A stretch of 16,511 bases of DNA from AM-1111 sp046302135 (GCA_046302135.1 JBKCIQ010000075.1:1-16511); one strand, 5' to 3'; shown: positions 1 through 7,804, counted from the first letter of the stretch. The notes: generated from the sequence alone by a model not told the origin. Numbers and translations are program-made.

Positions 1-737
1 AATTATATCAATACCATTCCAAAAGGAATAATTATTATAACATCAATTAATTTGATAGTTTATATAATAACTGTTTTATTAAATTCATTTTTTTCTATGA
101 TAGTATTAAATATCTGGGTGCCTACTCAACACATGATGCAAGATTTAATGTCTATCAAATTTTCACTTCGATGTTTGCACATGAATTAAGCAGTTATTCT
201 CACATTATTGTAAATTTACTCTTTTTGCTTGTTTTCTCAATTAATGTAGAGAAGCAAATTGGAACCAAAAATTTTCTAATTCTATATTTTATGGCAGGAT
301 TATTTGCTTATATTTCCGTTAACTTTATTTTGACAGAATCATATTATGAAATAATAGCTAGATTCAAAGTAAGGCTTAAGGACTTAGAAATTTTGCGGGA
401 AATTTATAATCAGGAATATAAGTCGAGCATGGATGTTAATTACGCTTATGGTTCTTCAGGTAACGTATTTGGTGTAATGGGTGCGTACCTTGCATTAAAC
501 ATTAAAAACTATTCAAAATCAATATTTAATCTCATAATTCTTTTTTGCGTTACAATAAGCGTTGTTTCAGCTGTACAGTATGATTTTGGTAGTGTTTCAG
601 GCGGAGATTTTGCGCATATGGGGGGCTTTGCGGGCGGATTATTATTTCAATTGTTTCTTTATTTTTATAGAATATTTAGATTTCCTATGGGAAATAAAAA
701 TAATATCGATAATAATTTGTCAAAGTCAATTAGTTAG
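1..737 (+). CDS. Rhomboid-family intramembrane serine protease, 5'-partial, with apparent frameshift
   Basis: Polytopic membrane protein that would cleave transmembrane substrates within the inner membrane. From the ATG at 171 the frame reads 188 residues. It shows the family pattern: TSMFAHE, a membrane segment with N15 and the VEKQIG turn, the catalytic serine motif GSSG (Ser codon at 456-458), and the catalytic histidine in AHMGG (codon 615-617) inside a glycine-rich last helix. The conserved pre-TM2 segment (YLGAY to FNVYQIFTS) is coded upstream of that ATG in the same frame, so 171 is not the true start. A good TM1 (PKGIIIITSINLIVYIITVL) is coded at about 19-78 in a different frame. Adding one T to the run of seven T at 88-94 joins the two frames. 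The gene therefore extends past the left edge and looks frameshifted or mis-sequenced. A charged insert of about 35 residues lies between TM3 and the GSSG helix. Family assignment is firm; whether the gene is functional is uncertain. Confidence 0.8.
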
Positions 738-794
738 TTTAACTTCTTCATTTTACCGACTGATGGTAATTTGTCATTTGAATTTAACTTCTTC
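738..794 (+). repeat. 12-base direct repeat flanking a 5-bp inverted repeat
   Basis: TTTAACTTCTTC occurs at 738-749, just after the rhomboid stop, and again at 783-794. A 5-bp inverted repeat (753-757 with 765-769, 7-base loop) lies between them. The direct repeat is seen in the sequence; no function can be assigned. It could be a small tandem duplication remnant. Confidence 0.4.
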
Positions 795-1051
795 TTAAAA
801 TGTGTTTACGACTTCTTTTAGTTTATCCTGGGGTTTATAAAAGATTAAATAAAATATGAATTTTTTTTGAGATTTTAATTTCTGATGTGCTATAATACGT
901 ATAATCGAAGACGAATAAATATTTAATTAATTTAGATTTATATACCATGCGATTGTCGGCAATTGTGCATAATAAAATCTGAAATAAATTAGAATATTGG
1001 TTCCAAATTCGACGATATAACTATTAATGAGTTAATATACTAAATTCCTCT
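738..1051. other. Gene-free AT-rich stretch
   Basis: No credible ORF on either strand. It holds a 12-base direct repeat TTTAACTTCTTC (738-749 and 783-794) and a small inverted repeat between the copies, TTACC (753-757) with GGTAA (765-769). The stem is too short and lacks a T-run, so it is a poor terminator candidate. A TATAAT string at 891-896 matches the enterobacterial -10 box, but that is not the Bacteroidota consensus. TAAATTCC at 1041-1048 resembles the -7 element at 6 of 8 positions just before the small gene at 1052. Nothing else stands out. Confidence 0.5.
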
Positions 1052-1204
1052 ATGAATACGGAATACAAACTTTCTGGTAGATCAGGAAGTATTTTTACCT
1101 TCGGATTATTGATAGGATTGATTTTAACATTTCTCCTTAGTTTGATTTATTCAAATGGTAGCATTTACATTCACGAAGCTATTTTTTGTGAAGATTGTAA
1201 TTGA
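1052..1204 (+). CDS. Small single-pass membrane protein with CxxC (N-terminal part of a split gene?)
   Basis: A 50-residue ORF from ATG 1052 to TGA 1202-1204. It has a short polar N-terminus, one hydrophobic segment at about residues 14-33 (strong TM helix or uncleaved signal anchor), then a short tail ending in FCEDCN with C46 and C49 as a CxxC pair. The same reading frame continues openly after the TGA for another 114 codons and contains a second CxxC. The most economical reading is one gene of about 165 codons interrupted by a nonsense codon or sequencing error. A stand-alone 50-residue protein is the alternative. No family recognised. Confidence 0.45.
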   Translation: MNTEYKLSGRSGSIFTFGLLIGLILTFLLSLIYSNGSIYIHEAIFCEDCN

Positions 1205-1258
1205 TGGGTAGAAGATCTTGATTTTGATTTACGATTAACGATTGAGGATGTAGGTTTA

Positions 1259-1549
1259 GTGAAATCTACTATCGAAAATGATATAGAAGATATTTTAAAT
1301 TTTCCAAAACTACAAAATTCTAACGAAGACCATTTAAGAATAAATTTACATAGGTGTTCAATGTGCCAAAATTCTATAACAATCGATGTTGACCTTATTA
1401 CCTTTAATAAAAATGGTAAGCGGAAAATTGAGGAGGAAATTGAGGACCTTAGCAAGGTCTATGTTCTATCTGCATATCAATACAGGTTATTTAAAAAGAA
1501 AAAAATAAAACTAGCCAATAATATTAGTCCAAGCCCAGTAAGAAAATGA
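1259..1549 (+). CDS. Hypothetical acidic/basic protein with CxxC (C-terminal part of a split gene?)
   Basis: Counting from the GTG at 1259 it has 96 residues, but the frame is open from 1205, directly after the TGA of the preceding 50-codon ORF and in the same frame. The product is acidic in its first third, has the pair C33-x2-C36 (RCSMCQ) followed by a beta-strand-like ITIDVDLI stretch, an EEEIEDL helix, and a basic LFKKKKIK tail. Joined to the upstream ORF it would be a membrane-anchored soluble domain with two CxxC pairs about 55 residues apart, which could bind a metal in zinc-ribbon fashion (inference). No recognisable start signal precedes GTG 1259, which favours the split-gene view. 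It is followed after 36 bases by the convergent MFS gene. Function unknown. Confidence 0.45.
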   Translation: MKSTIENDIEDILNFPKLQNSNEDHLRINLHRCSMCQNSITIDVDLITFNKNGKRKIEEEIEDLSKVYVLSAYQYRLFKKKKIKLANNISPSPVRK

Positions 1550-1585
1550 TTGCAAGGCCATTTGAAAAATAGAACAAATTGAATT

Positions 1586-2827
1586 TTATAGATCTAAATC
1601 GATTAATCCTTCTGTTTGTCTTTTGTTAAAATCAATTATTAACCAATAGTACCAAGCAACACCTAAAGCATAAAGTAAGGAGGTTATCAAAAATAAATTT
1701 ACGAATGAATAGCCGCTATGGAATACTGCAGATGAAAAAAGAAGACTTACAAACCAACTTCCGCTCCAGATTGCACTAGTTAACACGCTGACCATTTCTC
1801 TGTTTTTAGGGCCAACGTAATTCATTACTACCTCTGTGGTCATTGGCCCTGCAACATTCATCAATGGCTGTCTCAACAGGTAAAAAATAACTGCAATGGT
1901 TACGGCTATTGAATACTGATTATAAAATTCGGTTGTCGCAAGAGCAACCAGCGATATTACCGCTAATGATTGTGTAAATGGAATAGCTATTTTATAACCA
2001 ATATTTTTTTTAATAGCTGGGACAAGCACTGCGGCTAAGGCAACAAGCACTGCGGCTGCAGTACTTACCGGTGCAAATCCTCCTTTGTCAAGGTTATGAA
2101 TTTTAAAGAAGAATAAGCTGATTAGAGGAATTGTCATCCCTGCGCCTACGGCAATAATTAAGGTAGGTGTTAGCGCCTTTATTATTATATGCCAATTGTG
2201 TTTCTTTACTGAAGTTTTATCTGTACCTCTCGCAATTACCTTCTCGTCAATTCTTGCTGCTCTTAAAAAAAATAGTCCTGCCAAGCTGATGAAGCATACA
2301 ATAATAATAATGACTTTCTCATCAAAAAATTCAGGATTGATAATATCCAAAATATAAATTAAAATGCCACTTGCAATTCCTGCAAAACTCCATGTAGCAT
2401 AGGAAAGTGAAATTCCTGATGTGTGATTTTCCTTTGAGGAATTTCTCATTATGAATGGAATAATTGGAACTTGAATAAATGTGAATGAAGCTCCCCAAAA
2501 AATCTGACTGAAGTATAGTAGCACAATGTTTTTACTGTAAATTGAGTAAATAATCAATGCACCAAAAACAGGTACGCACAATGCCGATAAATAAAATAGT
2601 TTCTTAACTTTTTTTCCTGCAATTAAAAAACCTAATGGAAATGCAAGTAAAACAACCCCTAAAAACCTGAATGCCATTAGAGCTGATATTTCTCCCTCAC
2701 TGAAATGTTCTCTTTCCATATAAACCGGCTGTAAATTCATGAAGGTTACATTTACCAATTGAACAAAAAACTCTGCGATGATAATGTATAAAATGGGTTT
2801 TTCGAGTTTTTTGTATGAGGAAAGCAT
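1586..2827 (-). CDS. Major facilitator superfamily (MFS) transporter
   Basis: A 413-residue polytopic inner-membrane protein of normal MFS length with about 12 hydrophobic segments in two halves. The halves are separated by a charged loop near residues 192-210 (RAARIDEKVIARGTDKTSVKKH). The loop after TM2 reads GFLIAGKKVKKLF, a degenerate version of MFS motif A. Another feature is QLVNVTFMNLQPVYMERE after TM1, with a wide extracytoplasmic loop. It would act as a secondary carrier for a small solute or drug; the substrate cannot be read from sequence. It is transcribed away from the glycan cluster and convergent with the split CxxC gene. A TAAATTTG element 33 bases upstream of the ATG may be its promoter. 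It lacks Wzx/MOP features, so it is unlikely to be the polysaccharide flippase. Confidence 0.88.
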   Translation of the reverse strand: MLSSYKKLEKPILYIIIAEFFVQLVNVTFMNLQPVYMEREHFSEGEISALMAFRFLGVVLLAFPLGFLIAGKKVKKLFYLSALCVPVFGALIIYSIYSKNIVLLYFSQIFWGASFTFIQVPIIPFIMRNSSKENHTSGISLSYATWSFAGIASGILIYILDIINPEFFDEKVIIIIVCFISLAGLFFLRAARIDEKVIARGTDKTSVKKHNWHIIIKALTPTLIIAVGAGMTIPLISLFFFKIHNLDKGGFAPVSTAAAVLVALAAVLVPAIKKNIGYKIAIPFTQSLAVISLVALATTEFYNQYSIAVTIAVIFYLLRQPLMNVAGPMTTEVVMNYVGPKNREMVSVLTSAIWSGSWFVSLLFSSAVFHSGYSFVNLFLITSLLYALGVAWYYWLIIDFNKRQTEGLIDLDL

Positions 2828-2860
2828 TTGAATTTCTTGACTTTTTATAATCCTTTAGTA

Positions 2861-2868
2861 CAAATTTA
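2861..2868 (-). promoter_or_regulatory. Candidate Bacteroidota -7 element for the MFS gene
   Basis: On the minus strand the sequence reads TAAATTTG, an exact match to TAnnTTTG, ending 33 bases before the MFS ATG at 2827. This would give a leader of roughly 25-30 bases. A clear -33 TTTG box is not visible at the expected spacing, so the call rests on the -7 element alone. Confidence 0.35.
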
Positions 2869-2935
2869 TAACAAGTCTATTTAAAAACATTTTTGAAATC
2901 GATTTAAAATCTGTTTTAGGTTTTTTTAATTATCG

Positions 2936-2943
2936 TATCTTTG
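2936..2943 (+). promoter_or_regulatory. Bacteroidota -7 promoter element (TATCTTTG) for the wzm-wzt operon
   Basis: TATCTTTG matches TAnnTTTG exactly and lies 6 bases before the wzm ATG at 2950. Known Bacteroidota promoters start transcription a few bases after this element, so the transcript would begin at or just before the ATG and be almost leaderless. The -33 region is weak: TCTG at 2910-2913, 22 bases upstream. It is the only strong promoter signal at the head of the glycan cluster. Confidence 0.6.
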
Positions 2944-2949
2944 AATCCT

Positions 2950-3789
2950 ATGTCTTCGGTACGAATTGTAATCGAACCCGGTTCATCTCAAAAATATTAT
3001 TGGAGGGAAATTTGGCAATACAAGAGTTTGTTGTTCTTTCTTGCTTGGCGAGATCTTGCTGTTAGGTATAAGCAAACTGTTATTGGCTTTTTGTGGGCTT
3101 TACTTCGTCCTGCCATCACAATAGCTGTGGCGGCATTTATCAACTGGTTAAATCACAGAAGTCAAACAGATGGCGTTCCTGTTTTAGTAATGTCTTCAAT
3201 TGCAACAATACCCTGGATGCTGTTTTCTTCGGTTTTTGGTGAGTCCTCAAACTCTCTAATTTCCAACTCCAACTTGCTTACCAAAGTATATTTTCCAAGA
3301 TTAATAGTGCCTTTAAGTGTAATTCTCGTTTGTTTGGTTGATTTCGCAATATCACTTTTAATTTTAATTGTCGTGATGCTTTTCTACAAAGTTGTTCCCG
3401 GTTGGGAGATATCTTTACTACCATTATTTATTTTATTTGCACTCTCAACCGCAAGTGGCGCCGGATTCTGGATGGCCTCATTGAATGTTAAATACAGGGA
3501 TTTTCGATACATCATTCCTGTTGTTACTCAGTTCGGACTCTTTATTTCACCTGTACTGTTTTCAAGTTCAGACATCTATCAAAGTCATTATCCCGAATGG
3601 CTAAAATATTTATGGAGTATGAATCCAATGGTTGTCGTAATAGAAGGATTTAAAGTTTCTTTACTAGGACTTTCGAAATTTTCTTTTCATTATGGATTCA
3701 TTTTATCTTTAGCTAACGGATTGCTTTTATTGTTTTTTGGGATTTGGTATTTCAGAAAAACTGAAAGAGGATTTGCCGATATTATTTAA
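2950..3789 (+). CDS. wzm: ABC-2 type polysaccharide export permease (Wzm)
   Basis: Inner-membrane channel subunit that, as a dimer with Wzt, exports a lipid-linked glycan to the periplasm. 279 residues and about six hydrophobic segments, normal for Wzm. The N-terminus carries the family pattern: IEP at 8-10, a WREIWQYK amphipathic helix, and the gate-helix region WRDLAVRYKQTVIGFLW (33-49). Later features are the conserved KVYFPRLIVPLS (112-123), a KYRDFRYIIP loop (181-190) and MNPM (224-227). A TTG at 2941 would extend the frame, but it lies inside the TATCTTTG promoter element. ATG 2950 matches the family's usual start. wzt begins 1 base after its stop, so the two are surely co-translated or co-transcribed. 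First gene of the cluster. Confidence 0.93.
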   Translation: MSSVRIVIEPGSSQKYYWREIWQYKSLLFFLAWRDLAVRYKQTVIGFLWALLRPAITIAVAAFINWLNHRSQTDGVPVLVMSSIATIPWMLFSSVFGESSNSLISNSNLLTKVYFPRLIVPLSVILVCLVDFAISLLILIVVMLFYKVVPGWEISLLPLFILFALSTASGAGFWMASLNVKYRDFRYIIPVVTQFGLFISPVLFSSSDIYQSHYPEWLKYLWSMNPMVVVIEGFKVSLLGLSKFSFHYGFILSLANGLLLLFFGIWYFRKTERGFADII

Positions 3790-3790
3790 A

Positions 3791-5044
3791 ATGAGTAATT
3801 CAATAATAAAAGCAGAAGGAATAGGTAAGCGTTATGTGCTCTTTCATGAGAAAAAGGAGCGTTACATGACGCTTCGTGATATGCTGAGCACCGGATTTAA
3901 AAAATCTTCATCCACAGTAAAATCTGAGTTTTGGGCTCTTAATGATGTGTCCTTTGATGTTCAGCCTGGGGATAGAATCGGAATAATTGGCCGTAATGGT
4001 GCGGGTAAATCTACGCTATTAAAAATATTAAGTAGAATTGTTGAGCCCACAAAAGGTAGAATCGAAATCAATGGTAGGTTGGCATCCCTGTTGGAAGTTG
4101 GTACAGGATTTCACGCTGAACTTAGTGGTAGAGAAAATGTTTTTTTAAACGGATCAATGCTTGGAATGACGAAAAGCGAGATTGCCAGAAAATTTGATGA
4201 AATCGTTGACTTCGCAGAAGTGGAAAAGTTCATAGATACTCCTGTAAAACGATATTCAAGTGGCATGTACGTACGTTTAGCGTTTGCAGTTGCCGCTCAT
4301 CTCGAACCTGAAATTTTAGTTGTAGATGAAGTTCTGGCTGTTGGCGACAGTGCTTTTCAAAAAAAGTGCCTAGGCAAAATGGAAGATGTTGCCGGGCAAG
4401 GCAGAACAATATTGTTTGTAAGTCATTATATGGAAACTGTTTTGAGGCTTTGTAATAAAGGCTTGTTGTTAGAACAGGGTAAATTAATTACTTCCGGAAA
4501 AGCTTCGGATGTTGTAAAAACTTACATGAAGTCTGATAGTGGTAATTCTGCCAAACGTTCCTATCTTAATCATCCTGCGCCTCCTGGTAATGATGTGGTG
4601 GTACTTAGGAATGTAGATGTTAGAGACGCTAATGGTGAGATTAAAGATACGTATGACATTACTGGAGATATTTTTGTTTCCATGGAATATGAAGTGTTAA
4701 AAGATGGTGATGTGTTTACCCATAGTTATAATTTCTTTAACGAAGAGGGAATAAATATTTTCAATACACATGACACAGTTTCTGATTTGAGAACAATAAA
4801 AAGAGAAAAGGGAATCTACACCACAACCATGAAAGTGCCGGGTAATTTACTATCTGAAGGTGGGGTTAGTGTTGGCGTTGCAATAATCTCAATAGATCCT
4901 TTCTCAATTTACTTTCACGAGTTGGATGCGGTCAGTTTCACTGTAATAGATTACATGCGCGGTGATTCTGCAAGAGGTAAGTATACCCTTGGTTTTCCGG
5001 GTATGGTAAGACCACTGTGTGAATGGAAAACAAATCTTTTGTAG
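3791..5044 (+). CDS. wzt: ABC transporter ATPase for polysaccharide export with C-terminal glycan-binding domain (Wzt)
   Basis: Cytoplasmic ATPase that powers export through Wzm. 417 residues from ATG 3791; an upstream in-frame start at 3737 lies inside wzm and is not needed. The nucleotide-binding domain is at about 1-245. It has Walker A GRNGAGKST (67-75), a signature YSSGM (155-159), Walker B ILVVDE (175-180), the D-loop AVGD and the H-loop His212. Residues from about 255 to 417 form a beta-rich Wzt C-terminal domain ending in PGMVRPLCEW. In E. coli O8/O9a-type systems this domain binds the modified non-reducing end of the glycan and makes export modification-specific. The adjacent methyltransferase gene fits such a mechanism here (inference). 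All catalytic residues look intact. Confidence 0.94.
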   Translation: MSNSIIKAEGIGKRYVLFHEKKERYMTLRDMLSTGFKKSSSTVKSEFWALNDVSFDVQPGDRIGIIGRNGAGKSTLLKILSRIVEPTKGRIEINGRLASLLEVGTGFHAELSGRENVFLNGSMLGMTKSEIARKFDEIVDFAEVEKFIDTPVKRYSSGMYVRLAFAVAAHLEPEILVVDEVLAVGDSAFQKKCLGKMEDVAGQGRTILFVSHYMETVLRLCNKGLLLEQGKLITSGKASDVVKTYMKSDSGNSAKRSYLNHPAPPGNDVVVLRNVDVRDANGEIKDTYDITGDIFVSMEYEVLKDGDVFTHSYNFFNEEGINIFNTHDTVSDLRTIKREKGIYTTTMKVPGNLLSEGGVSVGVAIISIDPFSIYFHELDAVSFTVIDYMRGDSARGKYTLGFPGMVRPLCEWKTNLL

Positions 5045-5069
5045 AAATTAGAATACTACATTAAACAAA

Positions 5070-5849
5070 ATGAAGAAATTTTTAAAATTAGTTCTACCTG
5101 AAGCAATTTTAAGATTGATCCGGAATCGTGATATTGATTTGAGTAAAGTTGTTGTTTTGCCAGCTGAGGGTATGACCTACAAAAATGATTTGCTTTATAC
5201 CTATCATAATGCTGACTTTATTAACGAGAAGAAATTTGCAGAGTCATATAAATTGTGTAAAGAAATAGGAGGGAGGTTACTTGAAAATTATGACATTCAA
5301 TGGAGAATTCATGTTGTTTGTTGGGCTGCCTCACATGCGGCAAAACTTGAAGGTGATTTTGTTGACTGTGGTGTATATTCAGGTTTTTCTCCGAGAGCCA
5401 TTTGTCACTTTGTCGATTTTCAGAATTTGAACAAAACATATTATCTAATGGATACGTTTTCCGGTATGGATGAGAGGTACAGCTCATCCTATGAAATGGA
5501 AAGGAATAAAAAATTGGGTTATGCGGAAACTGATCTTTTTGAACAGGTTAAACAAACCTTTAAAGGATATAAAACTAAAATAATAAAAGGTCCTATACCC
5601 GATACATTAAAAGAAGCCGACTGCGAAAAGGTCTCCTTTTTGTCTATTGACATGAACAGTGAAATGCCCGAGATTGCGGCTCTAGAATATTTCTGGCCAA
5701 AATTAGTAAGCGGCGGCATGATTGTTCTTGATGACTATGGGTATCCCGGATGCTTAAATCAGAAAATTGCTCACGATAAGTTTGCTGAATCAAAAGGAGT
5801 AAAAGTTTTGAGTTTGCCCACCTGTCAAGGGTTAATTGTTAAACCTTAA
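5070..5849 (+). CDS. TylF/MycF-family SAM-dependent O-methyltransferase
   Basis: Likely adds a methyl group to a sugar hydroxyl, using SAM and a divalent metal, in the cytoplasm. 259 residues. The first 80 residues are a helical lead. Then come the SAM-binding motif DCGVYSG (99-105), the family signature DTFSGMD (128-134), FLSID (190-194) and GGMIVLDDYG (215-224). The Asp residues in SID and DDY are the expected metal/substrate ligands. Named members of the family (macrocin and mycinamicin methyltransferases) act on deoxysugars. It lies 25 bases after wzt, and its TAA abuts the next ATG without a gap. It could methylate an internal residue or cap the chain end; the position beside Wzt with its C-terminal domain favours a cap (inference). 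Start ATG 5070 is the first in the frame after wzt. Confidence 0.85.
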   Translation: MKKFLKLVLPEAILRLIRNRDIDLSKVVVLPAEGMTYKNDLLYTYHNADFINEKKFAESYKLCKEIGGRLLENYDIQWRIHVVCWAASHAAKLEGDFVDCGVYSGFSPRAICHFVDFQNLNKTYYLMDTFSGMDERYSSSYEMERNKKLGYAETDLFEQVKQTFKGYKTKIIKGPIPDTLKEADCEKVSFLSIDMNSEMPEIAALEYFWPKLVSGGMIVLDDYGYPGCLNQKIAHDKFAESKGVKVLSLPTCQGLIVKP

Positions 5850-6755
5850 ATGAAAGGGGTATCTATTTGCATACCATGTTATAATCAGACTCAATATTTG
5901 AGACAAACTCTTTTATCCGTTTCTGAGCAAACCTATCCCTTATTCGAGGTAATTGTTTCTGATGATTCTACTATTGATGATGTGAAAAATCTAGTTTCTG
6001 ATTTTAGTTCATCCATCAATGTAAAATATATTCGGAATTCACCTTCATTAGGGCCGGCAGCCAATTGGAATCAATGTATACGCCTTGCGAACAATGATTG
6101 GATTAAAATTTTGCATCATGATGACTGGTTCACATCAAAAGATTCTATTACCAAATTCATGGATTTTGCAATAGATGATTATGGATTGATTTTTTCAGCA
6201 TCTGTTTCAAAAAATGAACGTGAAAAAACTTTAACCGAACATTTTCCGGGCAAGCTGTTTCTTGATGATATATCAAAAAATCCTGAAGTTTTATTCTGCG
6301 GAAATTTGATTGGGCCTCCAAGTGCTGTTCTATTTAATAAAAGTAAAAATATTTTTTTTGATGAAAGGATGAAGTGGTTGGTTGATATAGATTTCTACAT
6401 CAATTTAATTCATAAGTCAGGTGGTAAATTCTTTTATATTGATGAAACTTTAATTACAAGTGTAAGCTATGCTGAGCATAATGTAACAAACAATTGTAAT
6501 AATGCGGAGACGGAGTTGTATGAGTATTTTTTGTTATTTGAAAAATTGCTCAGACTAGGGATTACTAATGGTAATGTGGTTGAAAGGTTAAGGGAGCTTG
6601 TAATAAAGTATGATGTGTCTAGGATTGAAGATTTAAAACCTTACCTCAAAGAAATATCATTTTCTGATAATGAATTGTCTATTGTCTTTAATGGTTTGCC
6701 TAAGAAATCTTTGATTCAGAAATTAAAAAAAATTATTAGAAAAGGAATAGGATAG
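5850..6755 (+). CDS. Family 2 glycosyltransferase (GT-A fold)
   Basis: Transfers a sugar from a nucleotide donor to the growing lipid-linked glycan on the cytoplasmic side. 301 residues. The N-terminal GT-A Rossmann-like domain has VSICIPCYNQ (4-13) as the first strand, the nucleotide-binding SDDST (37-41), a GPAANWNQC stretch (68-76), and the metal-binding DxD-type motif LHHDDW (88-93). VDIDF at about 178-182 sits in the acceptor-site region. The C-terminus is basic (KKIIRK) and may touch the membrane. The ATG follows the methyltransferase TAA directly, so the two genes are likely translationally coupled. The GT2 family covers many donors; donor and acceptor cannot be named. Confidence 0.86.
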   Translation: MKGVSICIPCYNQTQYLRQTLLSVSEQTYPLFEVIVSDDSTIDDVKNLVSDFSSSINVKYIRNSPSLGPAANWNQCIRLANNDWIKILHHDDWFTSKDSITKFMDFAIDDYGLIFSASVSKNEREKTLTEHFPGKLFLDDISKNPEVLFCGNLIGPPSAVLFNKSKNIFFDERMKWLVDIDFYINLIHKSGGKFFYIDETLITSVSYAEHNVTNNCNNAETELYEYFLLFEKLLRLGITNGNVVERLRELVIKYDVSRIEDLKPYLKEISFSDNELSIVFNGLPKKSLIQKLKKIIRKGIG

Positions 6756-6799
6756 TTTCAAGGAAATTGAATTTATTTTAATGTGTTTGAGAAACCCTA

Positions 6800-7801
6800 A
6801 TGGCTGAACAAAATTTGATAAGTGTTATTCTACCGGTTTACAATGCGGGTAAATTCCTGTCTGCATCTATTCAAAGTATTTTAAACCAAACACATCGTAA
6901 TTTTGAATTAATAATTCTTAATGATGGTTCAACCGATGAATCTGAACAAATTGTCAAATCATTCAATGATCCAAGGATAAGGTATTTTGAACATCTTAAC
7001 ATGGGGCTTGCTAGTACACTTAATAAGGGAATTGCTCTTTCTGCCGGTGAGTATATTGCAAGGCAGGACAACGATGATATTTCTTATCCTGATAGGTTAA
7101 AACTCCAACTTGATTTTCTTAAAAATAACCCTCAATTTGCCATTGTGGGATCACATGCAAGAATAGTCAATGAAAATGGAATTGATACAGGTAGGAAGCA
7201 TACGCACCCTTTAAAATCTTGTCATTTAAAATTTGACTTAGTTTTTGATAACCCTTTTGTTCACTCATCTGTAATGTTCAGGAAGCAATTGATTCAGGAC
7301 ACAGGAAATTATATATCGGATAGTAATTTTTTTGAAGATCACAATCTTTGGTCGCGTGTATCAAGAAATTTTAAAGTAGCTAACATTCCTGAAATTTTAT
7401 TAGATTATAGAGAAGTAAGTACGGGAATGTCTAAATCCGCCAAAACATATTCGGATAAAGTAATTTTTCAGACAATTGAAAATTTAAATTATTATTTGCC
7501 AAACGATTCAGAGGTGAATCTTAAATGTGCGAATATTTATCATGAAGGTTTCAATAATAATTCTGATAAAGAAGTTTTATCCGAGCAAGCAAAAAAATTA
7601 ATCTCAATTATTTTTGAAAACGAATCGGAATCTGAAAAAATTAATGCATTGAAACGTTTTATTCTTAAAGTGGAAATTAACAATCTTAGGAATAATTATA
7701 AAAATTTAGGGCATTCCGGATTTCAAAAATTAAAAATGAAATTTAAGAGGAGAAGTTTGTTCAGTCGTTACAATAAATTAATTTCAACCCATCAATTTTA
7801 A
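6800..7801 (+). CDS. Family 2 glycosyltransferase, EpsE-like
   Basis: 333 residues with a complete GT2/GT-A core. Visible motifs are ISVILPVYNAG (7-17), LNDGSTD (40-46), the DxD-type metal site RQDNDD (88-93), PFVHSSVMFR (152-161) and the acidic ED pair (179-180) in FFEDHNLWSRV, the usual catalytic base region. The C-terminal 80 residues are helical and basic, as in many capsule glycosyltransferases. It belongs to the same subfamily as the GT2 at 11050, with shared layout RxDxDD and EDxxLW, but the two differ too much to be a recent duplication. It starts 44 bases after the previous gene; no strong promoter is seen in the gap. Donor and linkage unknown. Confidence 0.87.
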   Translation: MAEQNLISVILPVYNAGKFLSASIQSILNQTHRNFELIILNDGSTDESEQIVKSFNDPRIRYFEHLNMGLASTLNKGIALSAGEYIARQDNDDISYPDRLKLQLDFLKNNPQFAIVGSHARIVNENGIDTGRKHTHPLKSCHLKFDLVFDNPFVHSSVMFRKQLIQDTGNYISDSNFFEDHNLWSRVSRNFKVANIPEILLDYREVSTGMSKSAKTYSDKVIFQTIENLNYYLPNDSEVNLKCANIYHEGFNNNSDKEVLSEQAKKLISIIFENESESEKINALKRFILKVEINNLRNNYKNLGHSGFQKLKMKFKRRSLFSRYNKLISTHQF

Positions 7802-7804
7802 TCT

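Noticed and set aside
562..798. Plus-strand ORF overlapping the rhomboid 3' end
   Set aside because: It is a shadow frame of the rhomboid catalytic region and shows no family pattern.
891..896. TATAAT resembling an enterobacterial -10 box
   Set aside because: Bacteroidota use TAnnTTTG at -7. In DNA this AT-rich, TATAAT is expected by chance, and no gene starts nearby.
1202..1265. Possible SECIS element after the in-frame TGA
   Set aside because: Only a short AGATCT palindrome is visible; no stable stem with a typical apical loop could be drawn by eye.
1171..1455. Minus-strand ORF opposite the CxxC gene
   Set aside because: Serine-rich, low-complexity translation typical of the antisense of an AT-rich gene. 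The plus strand has the CxxC pairs and the continuous frame.
1586..2827. MFS transporter as the Wzx flippase of the locus
   Set aside because: It has MFS-like two-halves topology, is transcribed away from the cluster, and the locus already has Wzm/Wzt.
3737..3790. Upstream in-frame start for wzt
   Set aside because: It lies within the wzm coding region. ATG 3791, one base after the wzm stop, gives the usual Wzt N-terminus.
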